Of a stretch of DNA of 17,516 bases, positions 1-6,955 are shown piece after piece. The stretch is taken from NCBI GenBank assembly GCA_949297565.1, contig CASFUI010000271.1, positions 1 to 17,516 of the forward strand, in the 5' to 3' direction. The stretch is from an uncultured Eubacteriales bacterium (GTDB lineage: Bacteria > Bacillota > Clostridia > Lachnospirales > Lachnospiraceae). The notes below the pieces were generated by a model. It had not been told where the DNA came from, did not search any database, and was given only the letters and a program-made list of their open reading frames with translations. Made by a program: the position numbers and the translations under genes. Each line of letters opens with the position of its first letter. Positions within the stretch are counted from its first letter, which is position 1.

Positions 1-691
1 AGATTATTGAAGTATTCCGGAGTGCCGAAAAATCAACGGCGCCCATGCATACGGCGACTATGTAGCCCACAACAAGACCGAATAAAACAGAAAGCTGTTT
101 AAAATATGATTTCGCAAATATATTGAAAATAATGCAGCTTAGAAGTGTAACTGTTCCCAAAATCCAGTTGGTAGCAGAGCCGAAAGCTTCGCTTCCGCTG
201 CCTCCGCCGAAGGAAGCCGCGCCTACGGAGAGAAGTGAAAAACCGATAGAGGTTACAACGCTTGCCGCAACGATAGGAGTAATCAGCTTTATCCAATATT
301 TAGCGAACAGTCCGAGAGTACCCTCAATCAGACCTCCGATTAATACTGCGCCTATAATCGAGTTATAGCCGTAGGTTGGACCGAGATAGCAGAAAACAGA
401 TACAAATGTAAAACTGATACCCATTACAATAGGCAGTCCTGAGCCAATCACAAAAACCGGAAAAAGCTGAATGAGAGTTCCTATTCCGGCAATCAGCATA
501 GCGCTCTGAATTAACATTGCGCTCTGGTCTGACGATAATCCGCACGCCCCGGCAACTACAAAAATGGGAGCTATATTTGCCACAAACATAGCCAGGACAT
601 GCTGTAAGCCAAACGGTACTGCCTGTTTTACAGAAATTTTTCCGTCAAGCTTATATAAATTCTGACTTGAAACAGAAGAATTATTCTTCAT
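1..691 (-). CDS. pbuX: Xanthine/uracil-type purine permease (NCS2 family), 3'-truncated by window edge
   Basis: The minus-strand frame from ATG at 691 is open to the window edge and gives 230 residues, about half of a usual 430-450 residue NCS2 nucleobase:cation symporter. After a short polar N-terminus the product is almost wholly hydrophobic, with successive membrane segments. The family-typical stretch with FGLQHVLAMFVANIAP lies at about residues 27-42, and a Gly/Ser-rich segment (GAASFGGGSGSEAFGS) lies further on. The likely role is proton-coupled uptake of xanthine or a related purine at the cytoplasmic membrane. It lies 63 bases downstream of xpt on the same strand, the classical xpt-pbuX arrangement of Firmicutes, which favours xanthine over uracil. 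Start choice: a GAGG ribosome binding site precedes 691; an in-frame ATG at 703 overlaps that site and is less likely. Substrate is inferred from context. Confidence 0.88.
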   Translation of the reverse strand, partial: MKNNSSVSSQNLYKLDGKISVKQAVPFGLQHVLAMFVANIAPIFVVAGACGLSSDQSAMLIQSAMLIAGIGTLIQLFPVFVIGSGLPIVMGISFTFVSVFCYLGPTYGYNSIIGAVLIGGLIEGTLGLFAKYWIKLITPIVAASVVTSIGFSLLSVGAASFGGGSGSEAFGSATNWILGTVTLLSCIIFNIFAKSYFKQLSVLFGLVVGYIVAVCMGAVDFSALRNTSII

Positions 692-703
692 AAAAAACCT
701 CAT

Positions 704-729
704 TTCTGCGCACGCTTTTTGGCATGACA
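704..729 (-). repeat. Box shared by the xpt and permease leaders (copy 1)
   Basis: The plus-strand sequence TTCTGCGCACG followed by a T-run and ATGACA recurs at 1411-1438 with small differences. This copy lies between xpt and the permease, just upstream of the permease ribosome binding site. On the transcribed strand it reads TGTCAT, an A-run, then CGTGCGCAGAA. Function is unknown; it may be a processed RNA element, a regulatory box or part of a dispersed intergenic repeat. Confidence 0.5.
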
Positions 730-754
730 AGCCTGCGTCCGCGTGAATTTTAAA

Positions 755-1342
755 TTATTTTTCCTGCATGCGAAAGACAATATTTCCGTCTGCGGCATCC
801 ATAGCGTCGATTATTGCAAGCGACTCAAGGCGGTAACCGAGATTGCGGATAGTCTGCCCTCCTGTCTGAAAGCCCTTTTCGATAACAATGCCTATGCCTT
901 CAACGCTGGCTCCCGCCTCATTTACAATGGAAATAAGCCCCTGAAGGGCGCAGCCGTTAGCAAGAAAATCATCAATAATAAGCACATGGTCATCAGGATT
1001 TAAAAATTTTTTGGAAACAATGACCTGATTTTTGCATTTGTGAGTAAAGGATTCTACCTCAGCCACATACATCTCGCCCTCAATATTTATGCTCTTTGAT
1101 TTTTTGGCAAAGACAACGGGAACGTTGAAATATCTTGCCGTGATACAGGCAATACCGATGCCGGAGGCCTCTATTGTAAGAATTTTATTAATATTTTTAT
1201 CTGCAAAACGGCGTTTAAATTCTTCTCCGATCTGCTCAAACAGTTCAATATCCATTTGGTGGTTTAAAAAGCTGTCAACTTTTAAAACATTTCCCTCTTT
1301 TACAATTCCGTCTTTTTTAATTCTCTCTTCTAAAAAGTTCAT
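755..1342 (-). CDS. xpt: Xanthine phosphoribosyltransferase
   Basis: The 195-residue product matches the length of Bacillus Xpt (194). It transfers the phosphoribosyl group of PRPP to xanthine, forming XMP in cytoplasmic purine salvage. The PRPP-binding motif is clear at residues 120-132 (VLIIDDFLANGCA). Other conserved-looking stretches are TIEASGIGIA (56-65) and the PVVFAKK segment (75-81). Start choice: GGAGG at 1349-1353 on the minus strand lies six bases before ATG 1342. The frame continues open upstream to 1420 (MRRRKTAFADFF...), but that extension is encoded by the hairpin-rich leader and has no ribosome binding site, so it is rejected. The purine permease follows 63 bases downstream and is probably co-transcribed. 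The family assignment is firm; exact base preference (xanthine over hypoxanthine or guanine) is inferred from similarity and gene pairing. Confidence 0.95.
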   Translation of the reverse strand: MNFLEERIKKDGIVKEGNVLKVDSFLNHQMDIELFEQIGEEFKRRFADKNINKILTIEASGIGIACITARYFNVPVVFAKKSKSINIEGEMYVAEVESFTHKCKNQVIVSKKFLNPDDHVLIIDDFLANGCALQGLISIVNEAGASVEGIGIVIEKGFQTGGQTIRNLGYRLESLAIIDAMDAADGNIVFRMQEK

Positions 1343-1361
1343 ACTAATCCTCCATTCCGAA

Positions 1362-1410
1362 GCGGTTTTCGCGTACGGAACGCGAAAAAAATCCGCGAAG
1401 GCGGTTTTTC
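1362..1410 (-). promoter_or_regulatory. Competing hairpins in the xpt leader (possible attenuator)
   Basis: Reading the minus strand, hairpin A is CCGC-CTTC-GCGG, extended by an A-run on its 5' side and followed by ATTTTTTT (1409 down to 1385), which looks like a short intrinsic terminator. Hairpin B pairs TTTTCGCG (1388-1381) with CGCGAAAA (1373-1366) around a 7-base loop, and can add GCGG (1396-1393) with CCGC (1365-1362). Hairpin B uses the same GCGG and T-run as hairpin A, so the two are mutually exclusive. Hairpin B ends eight bases before the xpt ribosome binding site. No ligand-binding domain is recognisable. Hairpin A resembles a hairpin in the marR leader (7000-7024). Confidence 0.45.
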
Positions 1411-1438
1411 TTCTGCGCACGTTTTTTTGCGTATGACA
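1411..1438 (-). repeat. Box shared by the xpt and permease leaders (copy 2)
   Basis: Second copy of the box at 704-729: the first 11 bases (TTCTGCGCACG on the plus strand) and the ATGACA end are identical, and the T-run between them differs in length. In the xpt transcript it lies just 5' of hairpin A. Two copies in front of both genes of the same operon suggest either a dispersed repeat or a shared RNA signal. Confidence 0.5.
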
Positions 1439-1480
1439 GACAGGTTTACCTCTGCGCTTAATCTGCTGTGCAATTTATAA

Positions 1481-1509
1481 AATATAGCTTATCAAAATGC
1501 AGATGTACA
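1481..1509 (-). promoter_or_regulatory. Candidate xpt promoter
   Basis: On the minus strand TGTACA (1509-1504) and TATATT (1486-1481) are separated by exactly 17 bases, matching four and five of six sigma-A consensus positions. Transcription would start near 1474, giving a leader of about 130 bases that contains the shared box and both hairpins. The -35 match is modest, so the assignment is tentative. Confidence 0.4.
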
Positions 1510-1521
1510 GGCAACAAAAAT

Positions 1522-1550
1522 TTGAACAAAAATCTAAATTATACTATAAT
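1522..1550 (+). promoter_or_regulatory. Sigma-A-type promoter of the YjbR / 2H / DUF3592 operon
   Basis: TTGAAC (1522-1527), a 17-base spacer and a perfect TATAAT (1545-1550). Transcription would start near 1557, leaving a leader of about 60 bases before the first gene. Confidence 0.75.
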
Positions 1551-1615
1551 TAAAAAATAACAGCGTCAATAAAATTAAGAAGAGAAAATATATTTGCAAA
1601 AAGAGGGTGGTTGGA

Positions 1616-1996
1616 ATGACTCGTGAAGAACTGGCAGATTATATAAGTAAGACTTATAATATAAAATTCGATAATCCGTTTACAGGGGACTTTGAAAGCG
1701 CGGTATTCAGACACCCGGACAACAGAAAGTGGTTTGCGCTTGTCATGAAGGTTAGCGCTGATAAGCTGGGATTCCCTGACGATAATGATATAGATATTGT
1801 GAACGTCAAGGTTGATCCGGATATGGCGGAGTACATAGCGGACGGGAGCAGTATATTTCCGGCGTATCATATGAATAAAAAGCATTGGGTGACGCTTGTG
1901 CTCGGAAATCCGGCGTATGACGAAAAAATAAAGTCTCTGCTGGATATAAGCTATAATTTAACTGATAACACGAAAAACAAAAAAGGTAAAAAATAA
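1616..1996 (+). CDS. MmcQ/YjbR family protein
   Basis: A 126-residue soluble protein of the MmcQ/YjbR (DUF419, CyaY-like fold) family. The recognisable features are the N-terminal segment with FDNPFTGDFESAVFRH, the central KWFALVMKV strand and the C-terminal PAYHMNKKHWVTLVL motif, where YHMNKxHW is the family hallmark. The biochemical role of the family is poorly defined; members have been described as DNA-binding-like, but no function can be read from sequence. The tail is Lys/Asn-rich and probably disordered. Start choice: AGAGGG at 1602-1607 is eight bases before ATG 1616; an in-frame GTG at 1607 overlaps that ribosome binding site and is rejected. It is the first gene of a probable three-gene operon, with a strong promoter about 65 bases upstream. 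Confidence 0.85.
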   Translation: MTREELADYISKTYNIKFDNPFTGDFESAVFRHPDNRKWFALVMKVSADKLGFPDDNDIDIVNVKVDPDMAEYIADGSSIFPAYHMNKKHWVTLVLGNPAYDEKIKSLLDISYNLTDNTKNKKGKK

Positions 1997-2012
1997 AATT
2001 TTAGGAGATAAG

Positions 2013-2549
2013 GTGTACCATATTTCGCTGTATTTTGATGAAAAAGGAACTGATAAAATTAATAAGCTGATTAAGAGCGTCGAGAAAAAGACGGGCTGCA
2101 CATATATGTCAGACAGGAATATTGCGCCGCACCTTACGCTTGCAGTCAGCGCAGGGGAGGGGCTGGACGCCGGGGTTTCCGATATTGTCAGGCTTATCGG
2201 TTTGAGAGTAAATGAATTTTCTAAATTTAAGCTCAGGATATGCTCTATAGGATGTTTTAAGCCTCACGTATTATATCTTCAGCCGGTTTTGAGCGCGGAG
2301 CTTGAAGAGCTGGTCAAATTTGCAAACGGAATTTTTGACGGAGTGTATGGGACAGGAGAAAAGAATGCGTATATGCAGTACAGCCGTATTGAGCATATAA
2401 GTATCGCAAAGGGGCTTGGCGAGCCGCAGATGCAGGCTGCTTTTGGCGCATTGTATGCAAATTTTGAGCCGTTTGAGACAGAGGTGGCAGGTATAAAGCT
2501 CGAAAATACAAATCCGCGAGCTGTTATAAAAAAGTGGGAGTTTTTTTGA
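2013..2549 (+). CDS. 2H phosphoesterase / 2'-5' RNA ligase-like protein
   Basis: The 178-residue product carries the two H-x-[ST]-x signatures of the 2H phosphoesterase superfamily: His40 in HLTL and His128 in HISI, each followed by a hydrophobic strand, with the spacing normal for a two-lobed fold. Such enzymes act on 2',3'-cyclic or 2'-5' phosphodiester bonds in RNA or nucleotides, or on small cyclic nucleotides; the natural substrate here cannot be told. No signal peptide or membrane segment is seen, so it should be cytoplasmic. It starts with GTG at 2013, five bases after AGGAG (2003-2007), and is 16 bases downstream of the YjbR-like gene, so the two are surely co-transcribed. Both catalytic histidines and the following Thr/Ser are present, arguing that it is active. 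Confidence 0.8.
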   Translation: MYHISLYFDEKGTDKINKLIKSVEKKTGCTYMSDRNIAPHLTLAVSAGEGLDAGVSDIVRLIGLRVNEFSKFKLRICSIGCFKPHVLYLQPVLSAELEELVKFANGIFDGVYGTGEKNAYMQYSRIEHISIAKGLGEPQMQAAFGALYANFEPFETEVAGIKLENTNPRAVIKKWEFF

Positions 2550-2586
2550 GAGAAAAATTAAGTGTTGAGCAGGGAGATTGTTTCAC

Positions 2587-3240
2587 ATGAATAAAAGAAA
2601 GTACAGCTTTGATTTCAGAATTATAGTGGGCGGTTTTCTGATAGCAGCAGTGCTTTTGGCGGGAATACTGATGTTGGTATTCGGTATTAAAGATACATAT
2701 ACGCTGAATAAAAAAACCGGAAACTATAATACAACAGACGGATATTTTGAAAGCTATGATATTTATAACAGTGATGAGGACGGGATAACATACAGACTTA
2801 CATATGTGTACGAGGTTGATAATAAAAAATATTATGTCTCGACTGATTACGGGACAAGTTATATTCCTGCAGAAAACAGTGTAAGAGAGGTAAAGTATAA
2901 CCCTGATAATCCCGGGCAGTCTGTGCTGTCAGGCTCTAACAGCAATAATCTTATGATATTTATGGGAGCTTTTTTCACTCTCGGAGGACTCACATTTGTC
3001 CTTATAGTGCTGAGCGTGTCGGGGTGTTTTGATAAGGTCAAAATTGATATTGTGGGAACTTATATCGGAGCTGTATTTTTGATAATAGGAACAGGTATTA
3101 TACTGCTTCAGAACGGCATTACAATGTCTGTCAGGGAGACGATAAAATCGCTTGGATGGTGGTTTTTGATACCTGTTTTGTTTATTGTCGTCGGTGCATA
3201 TCAGATTATTAAGTGTCTTTTCATAAAAAAAATAAAATAA
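2587..3240 (+). CDS. DUF3592-like integral membrane protein
   Basis: A 217-residue protein with an N-terminal membrane helix (about 11-33), an extracytoplasmic domain of about 85 residues, and three further hydrophobic helices (about 121-145, 154-174, 190-211). The extracellular part is Tyr/Asp-rich and contains Y-x-L-x-Y-x-Y-E-V strands followed by EVKYNPDNPGQS, a pattern typical of DUF3592 domains. No catalytic residues are evident and no function is known. Start choice: AGGGAG at 2571-2576 is about ten bases before ATG 2587; a TTG at 2578 immediately abuts the same site and is rejected. It follows the 2H gene by 37 bases and ends the operon; no convincing terminator is seen before the next promoter at 3293. 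Confidence 0.65.
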   Translation: MNKRKYSFDFRIIVGGFLIAAVLLAGILMLVFGIKDTYTLNKKTGNYNTTDGYFESYDIYNSDEDGITYRLTYVYEVDNKKYYVSTDYGTSYIPAENSVREVKYNPDNPGQSVLSGSNSNNLMIFMGAFFTLGGLTFVLIVLSVSGCFDKVKIDIVGTYIGAVFLIIGTGIILLQNGITMSVRETIKSLGWWFLIPVLFIVVGAYQIIKCLFIKKIK

Positions 3241-3292
3241 TTTGTTCTCATGGAAAAACTTTGGTTATGAGCTGTAAGGAAAAAAAATTTTC

Positions 3293-3321
3293 TTGACATA
3301 TATTAGGGTTGGAAATACAAT
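3293..3321 (+). promoter_or_regulatory. Sigma-A promoter of the ABC exporter operon
   Basis: A perfect TTGACA (3293-3298), a 17-base spacer and TACAAT (3316-3321). Transcription would start near 3328. This is one of the strongest promoters in the window, and its -10 box lies under the left arm of an inverted repeat, as expected for a repressed promoter. Confidence 0.85.
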
Positions 3322-3341
3322 AGTTGCACATACAACTATTG
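3318..3341. promoter_or_regulatory. Perfect 9-bp inverted repeat, probable MarR operator
   Basis: CAATAGTTG (3318-3326) and CAACTATTG (3333-3341) are exact reverse complements around a 6-base centre (CACATA). The repeat covers the end of the -10 box and the predicted start site, and ends at the first base of the ribosome binding site (GGAGGT, 3341-3346). MarR proteins typically bind dyads of this size and AT content (TAGTTG-like half sites). The only MarR gene in the window is at the end of this operon. No second copy is seen upstream of marR. Confidence 0.7.
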
Positions 3342-3353
3342 GAGGTACAAGAA

Positions 3354-5081
3354 ATGTTAAGAAGAATTTTTTCTTACATGAAGCAGTATAAGAAATATGC
3401 CTATATTGCGCTGTTTTGTATTGCCGCGGAGTCAATCCTTGAACTTCTGGTTCCGATGATAATGGCGGATCTGATTGACAACGGAGTTGCAAACGGAGAT
3501 AAGGCGTATATTTACAGAAAGGGCGCCGAGATGATTATATGCGCAGTAGCCGCGTTAATTCTCGGGGTCGGAAGCTCCAAGTTTGCAGCTCTTGCCGGAC
3601 AGGGACTTGGCGCTAACTTAAGAAAGGCGGAGTATGAGAAGCTTCAGTCATATTCATTTTCAAATATTGACCATTTCAGGGTATCTTCACTTGTCACACG
3701 TCTCACAAGCGATGTGACTAATATTCAGAATTCGGTGTCAACCGGAATGAGGCCGTTTGGCAGAAGCCCGGTAATGCTTATATTCGCAACGTCGATAGCG
3801 TTTTCAATTAACTCAAAGCTCGCGCTTGTGTTTTTTGTGGCGCTTCCTGTTCTTGCGGCGCTTCTCATTGCGATTATAATGAACGTCAGACCGCTCTATT
3901 CCAGAATGCAGTCTGCGGTTGACCTTGTAAACAGAACTATCCAGGAAAATTTAACCGCGATACGTGTCGTAAAGGCTTATGTGCGCGGAGATTACGAGAT
4001 TTCCAAGTTTGATGAGGTGAATGATAATTTAAAGAATGAATCTCAGAAGGCTTTTGGAATTTCGGTTTTAAATATGCCTGCGATGCAGTTTGTTATGTAT
4101 TCGACAATTCTTGCTCTGCTTTTGCTGGGCGGTCGTATGATTAACGCAGGGCAGTTAAAAATCGGTGAGCTTACAGGATTTTTAAGCTACGTTATGCAGA
4201 TATTAAATTCGCTTATGATGATGTCAAATGTTTTCCTGATGATGACGCGTTCTCTCGCGTCAGGAGCCAGAATTGTGGAAGTCATTGACGAAAAAATTGA
4301 TATGACTGACGACGAGGCACGTGACATAACTGTTGAGCGCGGCGAGATTGAATTTGATCATGTATGGTTTAAATATAAAAATGAGGCAAAAGAATATGTT
4401 CTCTCCGATGTGTCCTTTCATATTGAGCCGGGGCAGACAGTCGGGATTATAGGTCAGACTGGCTCCGCGAAAACTACGCTTGTGCAGCTTATACCGAGAC
4501 TGTATGATGCCGTTCAGGGAACGGTAAAGGTAGACGGCGTGGACGTAAAGCAGTATCCTATGAGGCATTTAAGGGATGCTGTCGCTATGGTGCTTCAAAA
4601 AAATACTCTCTTTTCAGGAACTTTGATTTCAAATCTGAGATGGGGCGATGAGAACGCTTCCATGGAAGAGATTGAGGAGGCGTGTCATATCGCCTGCGTG
4701 GATGAGTTTATCGACAGGCTTCCAGACGGTTATGAGACTGAAATGGGACAGGGCGGCGTCAATGTGTCGGGTGGACAGAAGCAGAGACTTTGTATCGCGA
4801 GGGCGATTTTAAAAAAGCCTAAGGTACTGATTTTAGATGACTCGACAAGCGCAGTGGATACAGCGACGGAGGCAAAAATCAGAGAGGGGCTTGCAAAGAA
4901 GCTTCCTCATATGACAAAGATTATAATTGCCCAGAGGATTTCATCGGTGCGTCATGCCGATCAGATTATTATTCTTGACCGCGGAAGGGTTGACGCGATA
5001 GGAACACATGAAAGTCTGCTCGCATCCAACAGGATTTATCAGGAAATATATGAATCTCAGAAGGAAGGAGCGGATTTGTAA
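3354..5081 (+). CDS. ABC exporter half-transporter with degenerate ATPase site (first subunit of heterodimer)
   Basis: A 575-residue type IV (ABCB-like) exporter half. Six membrane helices lie in residues about 12-310, followed by a nucleotide-binding domain. Walker A at 367-374 reads GQTGSAKT, with Ala372 where Gly is usual. The signature is VSGGQ (471-475). Walker B is LILDD with Asp496 where the catalytic Glu normally stands, and the switch His is Gln527 (IAQRIS). Asp for Glu and Gln for His are the known marks of the non-catalytic site in heterodimeric exporters such as TM287/288, LmrCD and BmrCD, so this is specialisation, not decay. Start choice: GGAGGT at 3341-3346 is seven bases before ATG 3354; an in-frame TTG at 3324 would lie before the predicted start of transcription. 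The stop overlaps the next ATG by one base (TAATG). Likely substrates are drugs, lipids or peptides; none can be named. Confidence 0.93.
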   Translation: MLRRIFSYMKQYKKYAYIALFCIAAESILELLVPMIMADLIDNGVANGDKAYIYRKGAEMIICAVAALILGVGSSKFAALAGQGLGANLRKAEYEKLQSYSFSNIDHFRVSSLVTRLTSDVTNIQNSVSTGMRPFGRSPVMLIFATSIAFSINSKLALVFFVALPVLAALLIAIIMNVRPLYSRMQSAVDLVNRTIQENLTAIRVVKAYVRGDYEISKFDEVNDNLKNESQKAFGISVLNMPAMQFVMYSTILALLLLGGRMINAGQLKIGELTGFLSYVMQILNSLMMMSNVFLMMTRSLASGARIVEVIDEKIDMTDDEARDITVERGEIEFDHVWFKYKNEAKEYVLSDVSFHIEPGQTVGIIGQTGSAKTTLVQLIPRLYDAVQGTVKVDGVDVKQYPMRHLRDAVAMVLQKNTLFSGTLISNLRWGDENASMEEIEEACHIACVDEFIDRLPDGYETEMGQGGVNVSGGQKQRLCIARAILKKPKVLILDDSTSAVDTATEAKIREGLAKKLPHMTKIIIAQRISSVRHADQIIILDRGRVDAIGTHESLLASNRIYQEIYESQKEGADL

Positions 5082-6937
5082 TGTCAAAGTATGTAGGATA
5101 TAAAAGACCAAAGGACACAAAAAAGACGCTGAAACATTTATTTGCCTATTTAGGGCTTCATAAATGGTCGTTTGTTATGGTTGCTGTGCTTGTATTTATA
5201 AGCGCTGGGGCAAACATTGCCGGAACTTATCTTTTAAAGCCTGTTATCAACCGCTTTATCGTGCCCGGAGATATGAGAGGACTTTTTGAAGCCGTAGCCG
5301 GAATGGGAGTTATGTATCTTTGCGGCGCTCTGGCGACGCTTGGCTACAACAGGCTTATGGTCAGGACTTCACAGAAGGTCATAAGAGAAATAAGGAGCGA
5401 TTTGTTCAGACATACACAGAAGCTCCCTTTAAAATATTTTGACGCGCATACTCACGGCGAGCTTATGAGCCGTTTTACCAATGATGTTGACACGGTTCAG
5501 GAGGCTATGAATAACAGCTTTGCAATGATTATACAGAGCTTCATGATGCTTTTCGGAACTATTGTCATGATGATGGTTTTAAGCGTGAGGCTGTCGCTGA
5601 TAGTTATTGTGTTTCTTGCAATTATGTTTGTGTTTATAAAAATTAACGGAAAGCACAGCAAAAAATATTTTAACAGGCAGCAGGAGGAGCTCGGCAAGAT
5701 AAACGGTTTTGTTCAGGAAATGACTGCCGGACAGAAGGTTGAGAAGGTATTTAACCATGAGGAAAAGGATTTTGAAAAATTCTGCGAGCTGAATGAGAAT
5801 TTCAGGAGAGAATCCACAAATGCGCTTACATTTGCGGGAATGATGATTCCGACTATTGTGAGTCTGTCATTTTTTAATTACGCGGTTTCCGCGTGTGTCG
5901 GAGGCTTGCTCACACTTAAAGGAATGCTGGATCTTGGAAGCCTCTCAGCGTATCTTGTCTATGTGCGCCAGAGCGCGATGCCTCTTAACCAGTTTACACA
6001 GCAGGTTAATTTTCTCCTCTCGGCTCTTTCCGGCGCTGAGAGAATCTTTGATATGATGGACGAAGAGCCTGAGCCGGACGATGGAGATGTGACGCTTTGC
6101 AATGTAAAGAGCGGCGCTGACGGCGAGCTTATCGAGTGCGGTGAAAAGACAGGAGTATTTGCGTGGAAGGTGCCGGATAACGGCAGTTTCAGATATGTGG
6201 AGCTGAAAGGCGACGTCAGGTTTAACGATGTTGTGTTCGGATATGTTCCCGAAAAGAAGGTGCTTAACAAAATATCGCTCTATGCCAAACCGGGGCAGAA
6301 GATAGCGTTTGTAGGATCTACGGGAGCGGGGAAAACTACTATTGTAAATCTTATCAACCGTTTTTATGAGATACAGTCAGGAACTATTACTTACGACGGA
6401 ATAGATATAAAAAATATAAAAAAGGACGACCTTCGCCGCTCGCTTGCTATGGTTATTCAGGACACCCATTTGTTTACGGGTACAATAGCTGACAATATAA
6501 GGTACGGAAAGCTTGACGCGACTGATGAGGAGGTCAGAGAGGCCGCCGTCATCGCAAATGCCGACTCGTTTATAAGAAGGCTTCCGGACGGTTACGATAC
6601 GATGCTTTACTCTGACGGAAGCAATCTCTCGCAGGGGCAGAGGCAGCTCCTTGCCATTGCCAGAGCCGCGGTTGCAAAGCCGCCGGTGCTTATTCTCGAT
6701 GAGGCTACAAGCTCGGTAGATACGAGAACGGAGAGACTTATCGAGAAGGGCATGGATGCTATTATGGAGGGCAGGACTGTGTTTGTAATTGCTCACAGGC
6801 TGTCAACCGTTAGAAATTCTAAGGCGATTATGGTACTTGAGAAGGGAGAGATTATAGAGCGTGGAGACCATGAAGAACTGCTTGAGCAAAAGGGCAGATA
6901 CTACCAGCTGTACACAGGGCAGTTTGAGCTTGAGTAG
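5081..6937 (+). CDS. ABC exporter half-transporter with canonical ATPase site (second subunit)
   Basis: A 618-residue partner of the preceding gene, overlapping its stop codon by one base and preceded by AAGGAAGGAG. Six membrane helices occupy about residues 30-325. A linker of about 50 residues (about 330-385, rich in Asp/Glu/Gly) precedes the nucleotide-binding domain and explains the extra length over subunit one. Walker A is GSTGAGKT (412-419), the catalytic Glu541 follows Walker B LILDE, and the switch His572 is in IAHRLS, so this ATPase site is complete. The signature is LSQGQ (516-520), with Gln in place of the third-position Gly. In such heterodimers that altered signature faces the degenerate Walker motifs of the partner, which fits the pair here. 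Together they form an inner-membrane efflux pump with one working and one structural ATP site. The downstream marR gene suggests inducible export of a toxic compound (inference). Confidence 0.93.
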   Translation: MSKYVGYKRPKDTKKTLKHLFAYLGLHKWSFVMVAVLVFISAGANIAGTYLLKPVINRFIVPGDMRGLFEAVAGMGVMYLCGALATLGYNRLMVRTSQKVIREIRSDLFRHTQKLPLKYFDAHTHGELMSRFTNDVDTVQEAMNNSFAMIIQSFMMLFGTIVMMMVLSVRLSLIVIVFLAIMFVFIKINGKHSKKYFNRQQEELGKINGFVQEMTAGQKVEKVFNHEEKDFEKFCELNENFRRESTNALTFAGMMIPTIVSLSFFNYAVSACVGGLLTLKGMLDLGSLSAYLVYVRQSAMPLNQFTQQVNFLLSALSGAERIFDMMDEEPEPDDGDVTLCNVKSGADGELIECGEKTGVFAWKVPDNGSFRYVELKGDVRFNDVVFGYVPEKKVLNKISLYAKPGQKIAFVGSTGAGKTTIVNLINRFYEIQSGTITYDGIDIKNIKKDDLRRSLAMVIQDTHLFTGTIADNIRYGKLDATDEEVREAAVIANADSFIRRLPDGYDTMLYSDGSNLSQGQRQLLAIARAAVAKPPVLILDEATSSVDTRTERLIEKGMDAIMEGRTVFVIAHRLSTVRNSKAIMVLEKGEIIERGDHEELLEQKGRYYQLYTGQFELE

Positions 6938-6955
6938 GGCGCGTATATGCGGTAC

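Noticed and set aside
1343..1420. 26-residue N-terminal extension of Xpt
   Set aside because: It is encoded by the hairpin-rich leader, has no ribosome binding site, is absent from Xpt of usual length, and an ideal GGAGG lies before ATG 1342.
1343..1500. Purine (guanine/xanthine) riboswitch expected upstream of xpt
   Set aside because: The conserved junction and loop sequences of the purine riboswitch were not found on the minus strand by eye; only short hairpins and A/T runs are present.
1550..1885. 111-codon antisense ORF opposite the YjbR-like gene
   Set aside because: It covers a real gene with a good promoter and family motif, has no recognisable product and no ribosome binding site.
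3354..5081. Reading the first exporter subunit as a decayed pseudogene because of its altered ATPase residues
   Set aside because: The frame is intact, translationally linked to its partner, and the changes match the known degenerate site of heterodimeric exporters.
6377..6796. 139-codon minus-strand ORF opposite the second exporter gene
   Set aside because: Lies opposite the nucleotide-binding domain motifs of the exporter; no independent support.
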